58,556 nt of DNA from Perkinsus chesapeaki (taxonomy: Eukaryota; Perkinsozoa; Perkinsida; Perkinsidae). Shown here piece after piece: positions 20,134 to 29,269 of the stretch. Location: positions 1,147 to 59,702 of the forward strand of contig JAAPAO010000160.1 in the NCBI GenBank assembly GCA_013115145.1, written 5' to 3'. Numbering within the stretch: the first letter of the stretch is position 1; each line of letters begins with the position of its first letter. A program made the position numbers and the translations under genes. Under the pieces are notes generated by a model. That model was not told where the DNA came from. It saw only the letters and a list, made by a program, of their open reading frames with translations, and did not search any database.

Positions 20134-23100
20134 ATGGCACCTCCATTACCAGCTGCACTGTCTCCTACCATTCACGACACAACACCAACCGCTATACTCC
20201 AGCAAGATGGTGTGGTGAACTCCCATGCTCCACAGCAACATAACGGCCACACTCTGGACGATGACGACGACGGCCATTTAACAACTGGTAGACATTTCGT
20301 TTTAATAGACATCATCTTTGTGGGTAGTTCCAGGCGAGAGCCCCAGTAATGGTGGCCCACCAGGGTCTGAGCATTCCTCTACTAGTAGCCACCAATACGG
20401 AAGAGGAGGTCAGCAACAATCCAGCAGCTCTCGGGCAGCAGGCATTGCTGCAACTGCTGCCATGGCACAGTCACCTCATGATGAATATATGAAAGGGGAA
20501 GATAGAACAAAGGCGAAGTGGGCTAAAATGGTAGGAAAGGATAAGTCAGGGTTGGATGATGATGCTGCTAGGGAGTTGTCTACTGAAACAGGAAGGAAAT
20601 GCATACTAAATAGGAAATTAGCTAATAGGGAAGTAGTCAGTAGTACTGATGGTTACACTAGTAACTATATACGCACCTTGGCCAGGACTAAGGGATCGGT
20701 ATTACCCACATTGCTCGAAGAATTCTCCTCATCTAGGGTTTTTCGATCTTGGAATTTTAAGGTCACATTAGTCTCCATGGGCTCAGCATATTCATAGTAT
20801 AGTCCTTATTCATCTGCACGCATCATTTCACCGACATGTTCGCACTGGTACCAGATTTATCGGAAAAATTAACTCCTCAGCGCGCGACATTCTTATCAAC
20901 CACTTGTAGTCCCATGGAAAGTAAAGTTACCAATTCGGCAAATGGTTAGGATGTCCAGAAGAGGTTCAGCGTTAGAATCATTGCATACGCTCGCTTTGTG
21001 TTTGGGAGGTATGTCTAATTTGACGGATACCACACAAACCTCGGGGGGACTTAATTCTTCCCAGTTAATACATTTCCTGCAGCGATTAAGTGAGGCACTT
21101 GGGGCCTTAATCGATTAGAGCAACCGGTAGGTATTCAAGCGCCGAGAAGGAAATGTCTTGAGAATTTCCTCCCCCTACCAAGGCGGTAATAAGCATACAT
21201 TTGCTCAGGTGAAACGGGGTATCAGTAACTTCATCCGAGAACAACCGGAGAAGTTCCACCGACGAGCTCGACGGGGCATCCCTGCTGAATATCGATGGAC
21301 TGTTTGGAAGGCATGCGTCTCCCACGATGAGAGATTCGTCCGGAATGTGTATTGGAAGCTAACAGGCTTGGGATCGGAGAACGAGCAGTGGGGGAGGGCT
21401 ATCAAGATTGATGTAAGCGGTTTAACGGTTGGTTGTATGGTTAGACTTAATAGAACCGCCTTGGGGAACCAGTCTTTGCTTCTTCATTCATTGTCGTGAG
21501 GGTGGTGCCAATACAAAGATATGAGGTTACAAAAAAGAGAAAATGTTAAGAGTGAGAAATAGATTTTTGGAGGAAACATCGTCCTTCAGGCCATTCGTAT
21601 ACTTTTACTTCAGGTGCCGCGGACGTTCCCACGAGACCAGGCCGCCAGGACCGGCTCGCAGCTTTCCGAGGTACTACTGTCCGACTCGGTACAGGGTTGT
21701 GGAAATTTCAGAAATTTCAGAAATTTCCGCTTCAGAATTTTCCGGACATGAAATGCAACCAATGGAAATTTCACATAATTGAGGAAATTTTGAGAAAAAG
21801 ACAAATGAACATGTAACGAACCTGTCCTGGGTATTACCCAGTGGGTAATGTGAGGGCGTACAGAATCTTTGGGATAGACACTGACGGGCTTTAATGAATG
21901 AAATTCCGGAGCTAAGGATTAGCAAGTTGCTTGCCAGCACCCAAAAGGCCAATCGATCAAAATAGCACGCGCGACATATGAAACCGTTTCATTGAATGAA
22001 AAGTACCATGATGCGTATCCCTTAGCCCCCCCCCCCTCATAGTTCTATTCACGTTAACGTTGGTTGGTGAACCGACCGCCCTAGCACGCGTGACTAGAGT
22101 CTAGTTTACTCTCTTCATCATATGCCAAGGAGACCCGTGTCCTGGCGAACAGTGATGTGTGATGAGAGTAGCCAGGCACCACTGTGCCCCACAGTCGCAG
22201 AAAGTTTGTGCCACAAACTCTGTGCGCTCCAAAACGTCGGTCTCCTAGCGATAATTTTGGCCCTTATTTGTCCCCAGCTGGGGAACACAAAAACATTCGT
22301 ATTATACAACTCGTATAGGCTATTCTGTTTTCGTATCTTGATATGAAAAGGATATTACATTAGGATACGGGAACCATATAGCCGTTGTAAGTGTTGGTCC
22401 AACACTGTTGGCTGATGTCAGTGGTATAAGACAACGCTTACCGTTCTCGACTCGGCAGGCGATGATATCAAGCTCACTCAATATTATCGAGCGGAAACTG
22501 AGCAAGTTGGAACACCGCCGCTTGCCGGCGGAGCGGAAAAAATCAGTTTTCCTTGTGTGAAACGGTTTTCATGGAAATTTCCATGTGAAATTTCAATGTC
22601 AGAAATGGCTTTACGATTTCCATGAAATCGACAACCCTGACTCGGTATGGGCTATCGAGGGGGACTTCGCTCACTTCAGGCCCACCTGAAGTCGCTGTAT
22701 CGAATACTGGTCGCCTACGCCAATCTCAATCCTGATGTTGGCTACTGCCAGGGGATGAACTTTGTTGCTGGCCTACTATTGCTGGTAACATCACCCGAGT
22801 TCGATCCCTGGTAGATGCATTTCTGACTAGGTTGCCTGTCCCGATACTAACACTCCCCCATCTTCAGTTGAAGAGGTACTAACGCGCCGAGAGTTTGTGT
22901 GATGATCTTAATCTGGACAGGAGGAAGTGTTTTGGGTCTTTGTGTGCCTTATGGAATACGATGGTCTCGCTGGCTTCTATCGGGAGAACTTCCCCTTGCT
23001 CGGTAAGATGCTATTCAGCTGCATAGATCTCCTCGGCCGCTCGCTCTTCTGTTGGTTGTTCGCAATTTCGTGAAGTTAGGATGCACTAACAGTTGCAGTA

Positions 23101-24273
23101 GCCCAGGATCGAACCCGGGTCATTTGACGGGCTTACTCGTCTTCTACCGCGCGACTAACTAAGCTATCTTTCAGGGCGATATACTCACGCCTTTGATGAG
23201 CTTCTTGCCCGTGAGCTGCCAGATTTGCGAGACCACTTCATGGATGAGGGCGTCCAACCAACCCTTTACATCCACCAATGGTAGATGCCATACCGTCCCT
23301 TCGCGGACTCGTCCCCCTACTCAGGTACCTTTCAATCTTCATAAACTGTCTTCCGCTGCATACAGTAATATGATCCTCGTCCTCCTCGGCTACCGCCGTC
23401 TCATTCATTTCCTCAGGTGCTGGTGCTATGGGATGTCATTGTTAGTGACGGTCTGCCGGTGATACTGAGCATCTCTATTGCTCTGCTGAAGGTATAACCA
23501 AAACCGCCCAGGGGTTCATGAACTATCTCGCTGGGGACATTTATACCGCCTCACATAGTTCGCTGGGCGGGAAGCTTCTTCGGGAAAGCTAAGAACAACG
23601 GCTCTATCCTGGAGCTGATTACAGTCAAACTGGCTTCCGAGATCTAATAGTCTGTTCTCCGAGTGAACTGCAAGTGCGCGGAACGGAGCGTCACTAATCG
23701 GATCTCTTCGGGTTTCGAGGGGCCGATCAGAAGCATCTCGTATGGATTGAACTCGACTTGGCTTGGAAAATGGCTCACTTTATTAATTGGATCCTGATCA
23801 TTGTTGTTGTTAGTTGGCTGGTTGTCAGGTATTGAGGCCGGCTCTCATGCAAATGGAGTTTGAGGACATTGTGCGATTTTTCAAAACGATGAAAACCGGT
23901 AGTGCCGTCCTTTCCTGCTACCCTTGCGAGTGACGTCTCAGGTGACGAGAAATGTGACGCTACGGTGATTGGGCAACTTCTAGTGCGACTCTCCGGAAAG
24001 GTTGATATCCCAGACTCCATCCTAGAGTCTCTTCATCTACCCTATGATTGTCAAGACCCTCGCAACACCGAGCCGCCTAGCATAATGCCCGGGCCCGGCG
24101 ATCTAGATCGGACTTCGCCAGCTCCCAACGACGACAAACCGGTGGCCGGTGTGGCGCAGTGGTTGAAGCGAGTATCCGCACAGATCGATGCGAGTTGGAG
24201 CGAACTGAAGGGCGGCTTGGGCGGCGGAGCATCTTCTAGCAGCGATCGATTGTCATCCGATGAGACTGCATGA
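20134..24273 (+). CDS. TBC domain protein (Rab GTPase-activating)
   Basis: The TBC domain accelerates GTP hydrolysis by Rab proteins. The N terminus (20134-20287, 20328-20761) is low-complexity Pro/Gln/Ser with DDDDDGH. The domain exons are 21209-21412 (RRGIPAEYRWTVWKACV), 21614-21670 (VPRTFP), 22680-22794 region ending 22784 (LYRILVAYANLNPDVGYCQG) and 22921-23002 (EEVFWVFVCLMEYDGLAGFY). They continue with 23175-23280 (AFDELLARELPDLRDHFMDE), 23325-23364 and 23417-23491 (VLVLWDVIVSDG). The motif B Gln (YCQGMNF) is present. The motif A Arg position is less clear: IKIDVPRTFPRDQ has the DVPRTFP core with Arg. The tail 23951-24273 is disordered and ends SSDRLSSDETA. Exons between 20762-21208 and 23492-23950 are uncertain. 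Intron 21671-22679 holds a transposon; introns 22785-22920 and 23003-23174 hold tRNA-like sequence. Confidence 0.88.
21692..22639. mobile_element. non-autonomous hAT-like DNA transposon inside a TBC-gene intron
   Basis: 948 bp bounded by terminal inverted repeats CAGGGTTGT(G/C)GA...TTTCA and flanked by a perfect 8-bp duplication ACTCGGTA (21684-21691 and 22640-22647). An 8-bp duplication with CAGGG termini is the hAT hallmark. Both ends carry repeated GAAATTTC palindromes, typical of subterminal transposase-binding clusters. No transposase frame is present. Removing the element plus one duplication restores a 53-nt GT-AG intron (GTACTACTG...CACTTCAG). Confidence 0.9.
22785..22920 (+). other. 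TBC-gene intron with tRNA T-arm
   Basis: A 136-nt intron between VAGLLLL and EEVFWVF. It starts GTAACATCACCCGAGTTCGATCCCTGG, here described in parts: a T-arm-like AGTTCGATCCCTGG lies only about 15 nt after the donor. Confidence 0.6.
23094..23167 (-). other. full-length degenerate tRNA-like sequence (intronic, antisense)
   Basis: Lies within the 172-nt intron 23003-23174, antisense to the TBC gene. On the minus strand it shows D-arm-like TTAGTTAGTCGCGCGGTAG, an anticodon-type hairpin GACG...CGTC and the T arm CCGGGTTCGATCCTGGG. The acceptor strands (GATAGC and GCTACTG) pair only in part and the anticodon loop has eight bases. I read it as a tRNA pseudogene or tRNA-derived repeat, not a functional tRNA. 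Confidence 0.7.
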
Positions 24274-24310
24274 TGATTTCACTGTTTGTTCTGGTATTAT
24301 TTACGTATAT

Positions 24311-24347
24311 GGCGGGAGCGGGGATCGAACCTGCGCAATCCGCTCAC
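24311..24347 (-). other. tRNA 3'-half-like sequence between genes
   Basis: On the minus strand it reads GTGAGCGGATTGCGCAGG, then TTCGATCCCCGC, then TCCCGCCA, with a strict B-box and a T stem pairing at four of five positions. It lies between the TBC stop (24273) and the PTPS start (24468), so it may sit in an untranslated exon, an unspliced UTR intron or intergenic DNA. Confidence 0.6.
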
Positions 24348-24467
24348 ATCACGATATCAGTGTTAACATTATTAGTATTACTATTTTGGCAAGTCGTACA
24401 GTATAGAGGTGTTGAGTCTGTAGTAGAAAACACTCGGACCGACGCGAGCGAACATTTCCGAACCAAA

Positions 24468-25239
24468 ATGGATGATGCTCTGCGAGAAGTCGAGATTCAA
24501 GGGGAAGAGTTCAAGTTCAGCTGCGGACATTTTGTGGCGTAAGCAACTCCTCGAACGACCAACTTAATTTGGTCGATGGTCGCCACTCTAAGAGGCTCAG
24601 CGTCCGCCCTTAGGCACCGTGGATTCCGTGAGCGTCTTCACGGTCATAACTATACAGTGAAGTTGAGTATATCATGCAAGCGGTGGCCAGCGGGCGATGA
24701 CGGATATGTTATCGATTTTGGTATCTTGAAGGTAGAAGCGCGGTTTTGGGAACCGATATGATACTATCTTAGAAATTGTTGCGTGTCATCTGTAAAGGGT
24801 TGAATGAGCATATGATTATACCAGACAAGAGTAGAGTTCTCGACATTGACACCAACCATGTCCACATCACATCAATTGGTGAAGAACAAAGCAGCGTTCG
24901 AGTGTCCACGGCTGACGGGGATGAATTCATCTTTCCCAAGTGAGCCAACATCTGTAGTGTGAAATTATGAAGGTCCATCAGGTCCGACTGTATCATCCTA
25001 CCTATCGAATTCGCTACGGCAGAGGAAATAGCGGGGTACGTTTTCGGGCAGATTGTTGATGGCCTTGGACAACTTCCGGCCGAACGAGGCTTGGCTCGAC
25101 TAACAGTTTCTGTAAGTACCGCATATCCGACCTTCCTTGGTAAGGTAAATTTCTACTTTGGAGTTTTTAGGTATACGAACGTCCCACACAGTGTGCCAAA
25201 TACACTGCTGATTTAATAGCATCGTCTCGGTCTCACTGA
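24468..25239 (+). CDS. 6-pyruvoyl-tetrahydropterin synthase, PTPS-III type
   Basis: Zinc enzyme acting on 7,8-dihydroneopterin triphosphate or dihydroneopterin. Five exons (24468-24538, 24614-24731, 24773-24939, 24982-25111, 25171-25239) join in frame to 184 residues. Zinc ligands are in FSCGHF and HGH (LHGHNYTV). Strand motifs include YVIDFGILK and RLTVSVYERPTQCAKY. The catalytic Cys expected before the HGH motif is absent. GFRERLHGH instead puts Glu three residues before the first His (ExxHGH), the pattern described for the atypical malaria-parasite enzyme that releases 6-hydroxymethyl-dihydropterin and bypasses FolB in folate synthesis. The start at 24468 is the first Met of a continuous frame; the upstream frame contains the tRNA-like stretch and is probably untranslated. 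Confidence 0.9.
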
Positions 25240-25351
25240 ATTGAGCGTTAAACGAGTTTCTTGATTCTTGTTTTTAACGAGTTGGCAAGTTCGCGTCAAG
25301 TGCGGTAGGCTTTTGAGCTGAGTTGTACATGTCCAGTTTGAGACGAGTACA

Positions 25352-25605
25352 ATGAATCAAAGGACTGCCATACACTTCCCCACACTCCATGAAAGTCGGG
25401 AAGACTACATTTTACCATACTCGCCTCGAGGGGTAGAGGACCACCTTCGCTTGTATATCGGCACATTAACCTATAAGAAGCTATCATTATCGATGCTATC
25501 AATGATGTACTATCTGTACTATGATTGTCAGCTTGTTAGTGAGCAGCTGATTCGGTGAGTAGATAGTTTGGTCAATATTGCAGTGCTTGCGGGGAAATAG
25601 GTTAA
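25352..25605 (+). CDS. small protein of unknown function
   Basis: A 68-codon frame starting MNQRTAIHFPTLHES continues after a putative 29-nt GT-AG intron (25555-25583) into ACGEIG and a stop at 25603-25605. Leu/Tyr/Met-rich in its second half (SLSMLSMMYYLYYDCQL). No family was recognised and the intron is unusually short, so the gene could be a UTR artefact or the start of a longer model. Confidence 0.35.
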
Positions 25606-25653
25606 TCAACCCTATCTTCTCTCAAGGACTATAAGTAGCTAGTAACACATAAT

Positions 25654-26223
25654 ATGGCACAACAATACTCCCTACTTGCTGCCAATGGCGGCTTGATAGC
25701 TGAGCGTTGCAATACTTCATCGTTGGCTCAAGATGTAGCGAGGCCGAAGTACTTTCACCGTGAAAGTTTCACGTACACATTATTCTGTTGTATGCGTGGC
25801 CTAATATCTTGCTGACTGCCTGAATATGTAGTGTTATAGAGTACATGTAGGCTGGGATGAGCTGATACAAGGCCATTGCGATTCAATGTCCATGGCGGCA
25901 TACTGTGGTTATGAGGATGATAGTCCTTTGTGAGGGCGATTCATCGGCATCTCGTGTCACACGATCCACAGTGGATAATCGGTTCCTGAGACTAACTTTC
26001 CTGCTTTGTTAGTGTATTGGATTCCACACAAGACGGACAATTCAACAGATCAACAGTAACTGATCCCTTCAGTGTTGGTAGGCAAGGTGGATCGGTAAAC
26101 AAGGAGCAAGCAATACTTTCATGGCAGTTCGAACATCACCGCTGGGTCGCAGAGCTCGACGTATCCGTTCCCGAAATCTCAGGGGCCCTAAACCCGGCTC
26201 AGGAAGCCCTCAAAGTCTACTGA
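25654..26223 (+). CDS. hypothetical protein, 129 aa
   Basis: Three exons (25654-25734, 25832-25929, 26013-26223) keep one frame across 97- and 83-nt introns. The N terminus is MAQQYSLLAANGGLIAER. The middle GWDELIQGHCDSMSMAAYCG is followed by a C-terminal block rich in aromatics, SWQFEHHRWVAELDVSVPE. No signal peptide or membrane segment is evident. No family was recognised; the call rests on codon-frame continuity. Confidence 0.5.
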
Positions 26224-26420
26224 ACCCATACTTCACAGACACGCAGGCTGTGTTGCGTGGCTGAGTGGAATCCGACTCTCTACTCTATTCTAACTCTAAC
26301 GCAATCAGCTCCCCGCTACTAAAGAGATAATTTGGTTACTGGGATAGCTTGTGGATTCATCTGAGTGGTTGGCAATTACACTGATTGAGACTGACTATGA
26401 AAATGATTGAATGAAACAGA

Positions 26421-28181
26421 CTACGAAGTGGAGCTGCAACGAATAGTGAAGTTGCTGATGCGGGAAAAGTCGAACATATCGATAGCATTATACTTGCACT
26501 TCACGTCCTGCAACCTCTTATATGTTCCAACGTGAGGGAAATAACGAGGAATCCATTCCTCTCTGGTCATGGTATCTTCAAGATAGTTCTGATACTTCGT
26601 ATTTGTAGTGTATGGTTCGATAGCTGAAGAGAATTCACCGAGCCATGGCCTAGCAGTCTTTGAAGGATCTTCACCAGTTTGGAGTTGGATGCCATGTTCA
26701 ATGGAGAAGCCTTGTTGGCGATGATCGAAAGCAGTGCATTTTTCGGTGGGACTGCAATCACTTGGTTCCTTCAGCATCTCCCGTCTATAAGGTAGCACGT
26801 ATATGAAACAACCAGAGCTCGCACAGCTAGGCGTGAAGATAGGGTCTACGATCTTTGTCATAGCTTGCGTTCCAAGCACAGCGGGATAGTAATAATGCGC
26901 TGCCATCCACCGGGTCCCATGAGCTTCAATAGCCCGACACGCAGCCGCGGCCTTCTCCGTATCTTCCGGAGGAGTAGCAGGTATTCCAGCCGGGGGGAAA
27001 GTACTGGCGCAACCCCATATGTCGCTCCATTGGGCTTCCACTAAACTCATCTCCTTCATATCAGGGAATACTCCAGTGGAGTTGATGATACCCGTCCTTC
27101 GTCTAAACTTTTCGGTAATGTTTCTGCAACGACTACAATCGCCACTCGTATCATCACAGAAGCATAAAGAAGTGTAAACGTGCACACATTCGGGTGGAGA
27201 CTGTGCCCAGTATCCAAGTATAAGCCTCGCGCTGAACTCTGACGGTGTCGTGCCGGACTGCATAAAATCCGCAAAGGCTTTCGCATGTCTAACATATTCG
27301 GACAGAACACAGTGGTCGAGACTGCCAGAGGAGTATAGCACTTTATTTGCTATAAAGGCCTTATAGTAGAAGTTGGTGACAACACCGTAGTTACCACCCA
27401 TCCCACCACGAATAGCAAACATAAGATCTGCATACTCATTAGTTGTTGTAGCATGAACAACTTTGAATGCCTCGATTGAGTTATCAAAGATAACGACATC
27501 TGCAGCGATAGTACGATCAACAGCTATACCATATTTGGAGCTCATCGTACCATGACCACCACCGGAGATGAAACCACCGATACCAGTGGACGGGGAGAAA
27601 CCACCAGCGAAGCCGAGAGGTGGATCGTGATAAGCCATGAAAGTGTAAACTTCAAGCAAGTCGAGGCCTCCACCTAATTTGGCAATATATTCATTATCCA
27701 CCAAATCCACTTTAAAATCCTTCAAGAGCTGCAGGCTGAGAACGATACTGTTATTGATGGTGCTCTGGCCGATATAGGAGTGCCCAGCACCGCTACGCAC
27801 GGCAACGGGCACATTGTACTTATGGCAAATGGTGAGGGCCGACACCACCTGAGTAGCATTCTCGGGGATAACCATCGCTGCGGGGGTGATGTTGTAGCTT
27901 GAACCAAATATGTTGAAGAATGGGTCTGGAATCCCCTTTGTAATAGTGGCGTTCTCAGGGAGCTCCTTTTGTAGTTCAGCGATAGCCTCAGCCAGAGGAT
28001 CTCGGCCATAGGCTAGACATCCATAAGCGAGGTAACGGGTCGCGAATAGAAATATAGAGTAATTGAGAATCATCACTGCAAGACGGAAAAGCTTTCTATG
28101 GAAATGCGCCCAAGCTCGCTGCTGCATTGTGACGCGCAAACTCAGTGGCACGCGTACAGCTCTAGTTCTCTTCGCTCTCAC
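26421..28181 (-). CDS. secreted/membrane FAD-linked oxidase (BBE-like), copy 1
   Basis: Berberine-bridge-enzyme-like flavoprotein oxidase, 586 codons, single exon. A start at 28073 (MILNYSIFLFATRYLAYGC) would give a signal peptide or anchor directly; the open frame begins at 28181. The FAD-binding PCMH domain contains VPVAVRSGAGHSYIGQS, whose His is the expected covalent FAD attachment site, and GGFISGGGHGTMSSKYG. The second attachment Cys of bicovalent members is replaced: the loop reads FSPSTGIGG with Ser. The C-terminal BBE segment reads RYFPHVGTYKRLQDVKCKYN. Several Asn-X-Ser/Thr sites fit an exported protein. It is paralogous to 32798-34507 in the same orientation. The substrate is unknown (sugars, alcohols or alkaloid-like compounds in other members). 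Confidence 0.92.
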   Translation of the reverse strand: MRAKRTRAVRVPLSLRVTMQQRAWAHFHRKLFRLAVMILNYSIFLFATRYLAYGCLAYGRDPLAEAIAELQKELPENATITKGIPDPFFNIFGSSYNITPAAMVIPENATQVVSALTICHKYNVPVAVRSGAGHSYIGQSTINNSIVLSLQLLKDFKVDLVDNEYIAKLGGGLDLLEVYTFMAYHDPPLGFAGGFSPSTGIGGFISGGGHGTMSSKYGIAVDRTIAADVVIFDNSIEAFKVVHATTTNEYADLMFAIRGGMGGNYGVVTNFYYKAFIANKVLYSSGSLDHCVLSEYVRHAKAFADFMQSGTTPSEFSARLILGYWAQSPPECVHVYTSLCFCDDTSGDCSRCRNITEKFRRRTGIINSTGVFPDMKEMSLVEAQWSDIWGCASTFPPAGIPATPPEDTEKAAAACRAIEAHGTRWMAAHYYYPAVLGTQAMTKIVDPIFTPSCASSGCFIYVLPYRREMLKEPSDCSPTEKCTAFDHRQQGFSIEHGIQLQTGEDPSKTARPWLGEFSSAIEPYTTNTKYQNYLEDTMTREEWIPRYFPHVGTYKRLQDVKCKYNAIDMFDFSRISNFTIRCSSTS

Positions 28182-29179
28182 TCAAGTCCAGAGTAGAAGC
28201 CTTTTGTTGATCTCTCATGCCTCCTGCGTGTTACTAAGAAGCCGCTAATACCTCACTTGGTTAAGGATCTGGTGAACATGGTCATGGTGACCGCTAACTA
28301 GCGTTATACTACAGCTCGGTGTAGTTGTATACAATAACGTACAGTGTTTACGGCCGTAAGAAGTTCTCGTTAAGAGCTATAGCTCTACTGAGAATTTATT
28401 TGGGTCATGGGGTATGTGACACTCATTATACGACCGATGACTCATCGACGTATATCAATTCAATATTTGACTATCCACAATTGCCTATTGGGTAGCCTAT
28501 GAGTAGGCACACACCAAAGGGTGGAACTTATCATGAAGTGCTGATATTGTTATGGCCGGAAGAGATCTAGGTATCCCGATCGGTGGAGGGATGGCGTTAT
28601 GCCATGGCAAGATATGGCTCTCTAAGAGTATCGAGAGGCCTCTTGCGAACACGTCGCTCAAAAAATCGAAGGTTCTTCCCCTACCGATTCCCACTTCGCT
28701 TCGCTGATATAGGGAGAGCAGGGTAAGCCACGGGCTATTGGAAAGGCCAGAATATTGCGATGCATTTTGACGACAGCCTAGGCCATGACCATTTGATATC
28801 GATCCTACTTTGTTCGACAAACTTTCGACTACTTTGTTACTTATTGTCATTCTTGGTTAAGATGATGTCAAACTTCGACCCGATCTTTTCTACTTGTGTC
28901 AAACATCGATACTTATTGTCATTTTTGGGGGAGACATTGACACTGTCAATGCCTGAGCATTTGTCAAACTTGCACGGGAAAAGGTGTAGAAAGACGACTA
29001 CAGTGCATAAGTACATGCTTGTACCAAATACAACATACGTAGGTCATATGAAGCTGAATGATAGGATGCATGCATAACTATATGGCAGTTCTAGGCTCCA
29101 ACTGAGAGCACTTATCAAGGAATTGACTTTCTCTTCAGGTCGAAATTGGGGTAGTCTCCTGAATAGAGAATAAAACATT
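28182..29179. other. intergenic, upstream of FAD oxidase copy 1
   Basis: No gene recognised. Two imperfect copies of a sequence containing TTATTGTCATT(C/T)TTGG preceded by GTCAAAC lie at about 28800-28870 and 28885-28945. Confidence 0.45.
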
Positions 29180-29261
29180 GACAGTGTGTCCGAGTGGTTA
29201 AGGAGGTGGACTCGAAATCCACTAGGCTCAGCCTGCGCAGGTTCGAATCCTGCCGCTGTCG
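29180..29261 (+). tRNA. tRNA-Ser (anticodon CGA)
   Basis: Complete type II tRNA. The acceptor GACAGTG pairs with CGCTGTC (one G-U) and the discriminator is G. Anticodon stem GTGGA/TCCAC holds loop CTCGAAA with anticodon CGA. The long variable arm is AGGCTCAGCCT, and the T arm GCAGG-TTCGAAT-CCTGC is perfect. No intron. It lies 8 nt from the stop codon of the convergent minus-strand gene. Confidence 0.96.
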
Positions 29262-29269
29262 TTTGAGGA

